Shown here in pieces: positions 61,009-64,000 of a DNA stretch of 64,000 nucleotides. The notes under the pieces were generated by a model. That model searched no databases. It was not told the origin of the DNA and worked only from the letters and a program-made list of their open reading frames with translations. The position numbers and the translations under genes are program-made. How positions within the stretch are numbered: position 1 is the stretch's first letter; every line of letters begins with the position of its first letter. The DNA is from Nonomuraea maritima. Lineage in GTDB: Bacteria; Actinomycetota; Actinomycetes; Streptosporangiales; Streptosporangiaceae. Location: positions 62,001-126,000 of the forward strand of contig NZ_FNFB01000005.1 in assembly GCF_900100395.1 (NCBI RefSeq). Reading direction: 5' to 3'.

Positions 61009-61794
61009 TCATGGCAGGATCGCGTCCACGTAGCCGCCGTCGACCCGCAGCGCGCCGCCGGTCGTCGCCGAGGCGAGCGGCGAGCTGAGGTAGACGACCA
61101 TGTTGGCGATCTCCTCGGGCTCGATGAGGCGCTGCAACAGCGACTGCGGACGGTACTGCCGCATGAACGCCCGCTGCGCCTCCTCCCACGGCAGGTCCTT
61201 GTCGACCAGCTCGTAGACGAAGTCCTCGACACCGCCCGTGTGGGTGGGCCCGGCGATCACCGAGTTGACGGTCACCCCGGTGCCGGCCGCCTCCTTGGCG
61301 AAGCCCCGCGAGACGGCGAGCAGCGCCGTCTTCGTCATGCCGTAGTGGATCATCTCGGACGGCGTGACGACGGCGGAGTCGCTGGCGATGTACTGGATGC
61401 GTCCCCAGCCGCGTTCCATCATGGCGGGCAGGTACGCGCGGGTCAGCCGCACCGCCGACAGGACGTTCACCTCGAAGTAGCGCCGCCACTCGTCGTCGGG
61501 GATCTCCAGCGCCGGCGCGGACCCGAAGATGCCCAGGTTGTTGACGAGGACGTCGACGTCGGGAAGGACCCGCAGCACCTGCTCGCAGCCCTCGTCCGTG
61601 GAGACGTCGCCGGGCGCCGCCACCAGGTCGCCCTCCTTCGCGAGCCGTTCGACGGCCGCCGCCACCGAGGACTCCGTACGGCCGTTGACGCCGACCCGGG
61701 CGCCCGCGCGAGCCAGGCCGGCGGCGATGGCCGCCCCGATCCCCTGGGTCGAACCGGTGACCAGCGCCGTCTTTCCGCTGAGGTCGAGATGCAC
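61009..61794 (-). CDS. Short-chain dehydrogenase/reductase (classical SDR)
   Basis: 261 aa with VTGSTQGIGAA, VNNLGIFG, and catalytic YGMTK after IASDSAVVTPSE. GTG 61794 has AGGAGG nine bases upstream; an upstream ATG at 61818 would bury this RBS. It converges on the hydrolase gene with a 3-base gap, so the transcripts must overlap. It resembles enzymes acting on 3-keto sugars or aldonates. Confidence 0.9.
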   Translation of the reverse strand: MHLDLSGKTALVTGSTQGIGAAIAAGLARAGARVGVNGRTESSVAAAVERLAKEGDLVAAPGDVSTDEGCEQVLRVLPDVDVLVNNLGIFGSAPALEIPDDEWRRYFEVNVLSAVRLTRAYLPAMMERGWGRIQYIASDSAVVTPSEMIHYGMTKTALLAVSRGFAKEAAGTGVTVNSVIAGPTHTGGVEDFVYELVDKDLPWEEAQRAFMRQYRPQSLLQRLIEPEEIANMVVYLSSPLASATTGGALRVDGGYVDAILP

Positions 61795-61894
61795 GGTGTT
61801 CCACCTCCTGCCGGCCATTCTCCGTGATCACTTTCCGGCGGCTCACACCGGGGTCTCGGTGCGTAGGCTGTCAAGTGGCGTGGAAGGGGAGTGT

Positions 61895-63478
61895 GTGCAC
61901 CGGAACCTGTGGCTGGTCGTGACGGTCGGTTTCGTGGTGGCGGTCGTGGCGGTGGTGGCCGCCGCGATGGTCGTCCCCGGCGAACCGGAGCGACCGGGCG
62001 ACGGGTGCCCGCCCCGCGACACGCGGGTCACCGCCCCCTACGCGATCACCGGCTACTGGGTGATCCCGCGCGCCGACCGGTGCGTGACGCGGCGCATGGT
62101 CGAGGCGATCCACGCCACCGGCGGCGACACGCTGATCACGTTCGGCCCCCGCTTCTCCGCCTCGCCCGACCCCGACGGCTTCACCGCCTGCCGCGTCGAC
62201 GGGGTGCCGTGCCAGGAGGTGCCGGGCATCCAGGTCCGGCACGTCTACACGTATGTGACCAGCGAGCAGTTCGGGAAGGGCATGCTGCGCTGCCCCGGCA
62301 TCGACCGGCGGGTGGTGAGCGGCGAGCGGATCTTCTACCGGCTGACGCTGGCGGAGTCCTGCGCCGACCCCGTGCACGACCTCGTGCTCGTCTCCACCGA
62401 CGGCGACGGGATCGGCGTCCTCATGGCCGAGGCGAGCGCGTACGGCATGACGGTCTTCCCCGGGCTGCCGGCGGCGCCGCAGCGGGTGGGCAAGCCGTGG
62501 GAGCCCGACCTCGGACACGTCGACGCGCTCAACGCCTTCACCGCGCGGGTCCTCGCCGACTACCGGCAGCGGTTCGCGGCGCGGTCGGCGTTCGGCGGGG
62601 TCTACCAGTCGTTCGAGCTGGCCATGCGGGCGCGGTCCGACCGCGACCCCGTCATCGCCCTGTACGCGGCCCAGCACGAGGTGGTCGCCGCCGCGCTGCC
62701 CGGCAAGAAGATCGTGGTCAGCCCGTACATCGACGGCCGGCGCGGGCGCGGGTTCCCGCCGGAGCAGGTGGAGGAGGGCCTCGCCGACATCGCCGGCACC
62801 CGGGCGGGCCTGCCCATGGCCGTGGCCGTTCAGGACGGTCGCGGCACCGGCAAGGTCCCGGTGCACGGCGAGCACGAGGGTGCGGTCGCGGTCGCGGCCC
62901 GCCTCGTCCCGGTCGTCGGCCAGGTGACCAACGAGCAGGGCTACTACGGCTCCACCCGCGACTTCATGGTGGCGGCGGCGCGGCGGGTGCCCGACGGGGT
63001 GGAGCTGTGGGCGAACATCGAGGGGTTCGAGCCCACCCCCGCGGCCGGCGAGTGCGGGCGGGTCGATCCGCTGCCGCTGCGCGGGCGCACCACGAAGGCC
63101 CGGCTCGACCAGCAGGTCATGGCCGTCGCCCCGCACTCCACGAAGATCATCTCGTACGGGTGGGACCCCTTCTTCACCTGCCAGGACGGGCCCGGTGGCC
63201 CGTCCCTCGCCGACGTCATCGCGCAGGGGTGGCAGCAGCCGATCGTCGTCTCCGCCCACCCCAAGGAGCTGAACGGGCGGGCGGGCGTCCAGGTCGAGGG
63301 CTACAACCTCAAGGGCGGCACCCTGCGCTTCGGCCAGACCGAGGTGGCGCAGGAGTGGTACGCGCCCGGACGGCTGGAGTCGGCCTGGGCGCCGTACCCG
63401 CCGACGGGGTCTCCGACCGCGATCACCGCCACCAACGGCGCCGGTTTCACGAGCACGAGCCCGTACGTGCTGCAGTAG
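61895..63478 (+). CDS. Secreted or membrane-anchored DUF4434-like protein
   Basis: 527 aa. An N-terminal anchor or signal segment (NLWLVVTVGFVVAVVAVVAAAMVV, residues about 3-26) is followed by a TIM-barrel-like domain (residues about 45-380; AITGYWVIP, AIHATGGDTLITFG, FGGVYQSFELAM, IVVSPYI) and a C-terminal region of unclear type ending YVLQ. Such proteins are treated as glycoside-hydrolase-like. GTG 61895 with GGAAGGGGAG just upstream. Confidence 0.7.
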   Translation: MHRNLWLVVTVGFVVAVVAVVAAAMVVPGEPERPGDGCPPRDTRVTAPYAITGYWVIPRADRCVTRRMVEAIHATGGDTLITFGPRFSASPDPDGFTACRVDGVPCQEVPGIQVRHVYTYVTSEQFGKGMLRCPGIDRRVVSGERIFYRLTLAESCADPVHDLVLVSTDGDGIGVLMAEASAYGMTVFPGLPAAPQRVGKPWEPDLGHVDALNAFTARVLADYRQRFAARSAFGGVYQSFELAMRARSDRDPVIALYAAQHEVVAAALPGKKIVVSPYIDGRRGRGFPPEQVEEGLADIAGTRAGLPMAVAVQDGRGTGKVPVHGEHEGAVAVAARLVPVVGQVTNEQGYYGSTRDFMVAAARRVPDGVELWANIEGFEPTPAAGECGRVDPLPLRGRTTKARLDQQVMAVAPHSTKIISYGWDPFFTCQDGPGGPSLADVIAQGWQQPIVVSAHPKELNGRAGVQVEGYNLKGGTLRFGQTEVAQEWYAPGRLESAWAPYPPTGSPTAITATNGAGFTSTSPYVLQ

Positions 63479-63567
63479 CTTCCCGGTATTTGTACGCAGA
63501 CAGAACCCGGCTTACGGCGGCACTGTCAAGAGCCGGAAGCCGTCACACCTATGTCAGGAGCCTCACG

Positions 63568-64000
63568 ATGTCACTGGCCACGAACCCGTTCACCGCGACC
63601 AGGGAGGGCGAGCGGCACGCCGTCTACGCCAGGCTCGCCGCGGAAGGGCCCGTGCACCAGGTGACGCTCCCGACGGGCCGCGTGGTCTGGATGGTCACCG
63701 GGCACGCCGAGACCAGGGAGCTGCTGTCCGACCCGCGCCTGGTCAAGGGCGGATGGCGGCTGGGGCCTTACGCCCATGACCTGCCCGAGGACGTCGCCCG
63801 CGGCATCCACTCGCACATGCTCCTGAGCGACCCGCCCGACCACACGCGGCTGCGCCGGCTCGTGACCGGGGCGTTCACCCGGCGCCGGGTCGAGCGGCTG
63901 GCGCCGCGCATCGAGGCGACCACCGCGAGGCTGCTCGACGCGATCGAGGGCGAGGAGAACGCCGACCTGGTGGCCGCGCTGGCGTACCCGCTGCCGATCG
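63568..64000 (+). CDS. Cytochrome P450 (5' part; runs off the window)
   Basis: First 144 codons of a class I P450: HSHMLLSDPPDHTRLRRLV is the C-helix motif with heme-propionate-contacting residues, and TGHAETRELLSDPRLV is the N-terminal beta region. AGGAG precedes ATG 63568. The I-helix and heme-Cys motif lie outside the window. Confidence 0.92.
   Translation, partial: MSLATNPFTATREGERHAVYARLAAEGPVHQVTLPTGRVVWMVTGHAETRELLSDPRLVKGGWRLGPYAHDLPEDVARGIHSHMLLSDPPDHTRLRRLVTGAFTRRRVERLAPRIEATTARLLDAIEGEENADLVAALAYPLPI

Overview
The window is high-GC actinobacterial chromosome. GTG and TTG starts are common, stop/start overlaps are tight, and the terminators are GC-rich hairpins without U tracts. 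Carbohydrate ABC importers without their own ATPase, a TPP-controlled thiC, ECF41-type sigma factors, MmyB-type XRE regulators and a DUF6879 protein all fit a filamentous actinomycete, plausibly Streptosporangiaceae such as Nonomuraea. The genus is inference. No phage, conjugation, CRISPR or rRNA genes are visible.

Layout. (1) 231-5906: an ECF41 sigma factor, a ROK repressor and a sugar ABC importer. (2) 6021-7485: an SDR and a TetR with paired palindromic operators between them. (3) 7542-12229: a four-gene minus-strand operon (monooxygenase, NmrA-like, SGNH hydrolase, S9 peptidase) divergent from a MarR. (4) 12316-15643: a decay zone with a frameshifted GNAT, a TetR, a truncated LysR that keeps a near-perfect operator, an MBL-fold hydrolase and an alpha/beta-hydrolase remnant, followed by an M20 peptidase. 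(5) 17290-20760: the most unusual locus, a compact operon with a MauD-like thioredoxin, a Tat-exported eight-cysteine protein, a membrane protein gene interrupted by one in-frame TGA, a MauE-like redox membrane protein and two proteins I do not recognise. (6) 20937-26597: an ECF41-like sigma factor divergent from its likely target, then an MmyB-type regulator divergent from three oxidoreductases. (7) 26646-29879: a two-gene membrane/cysteine-protein unit and an ArsR-MFS pair with tandem repeats. (8) 30341-33904: tRNA-Arg, a lone receiver, a USP with a six-cysteine exported protein, and a TPP riboswitch with thiC. (9) 34191-38714: a two-component system joined to a DUF4956-VTC polyphosphate polymerase cassette. 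(10) 38725-49116: MarR/azoreductase, acyl-CoA dehydrogenase, a peptide ABC importer with a fused permease-ATPase, its TetR with a perfect 26-bp operator, and an amidohydrolase. (11) 49138-61794: a sugar/sugar-acid catabolic region in which an enolase-superfamily dehydratase, a KDG-dehydratase-like enzyme, two Gfo/Idh oxidoreductases, an epimerase, an SDR, a hydrolase and a CUT1 importer surround a LacI repressor and several LacI-type operators. A degenerate TnpB element lies inside it. (12) 61895-64000: a secreted DUF4434-like protein and the start of a cytochrome P450.

Regulation is unusually readable. Most local regulators sit beside a clean palindrome in the adjacent intergenic space. Several genes are broken (GNAT, LysR, alpha/beta hydrolase, mau-type membrane protein, TnpB), which points to ongoing erosion, sequencing error at a few sites, or both.
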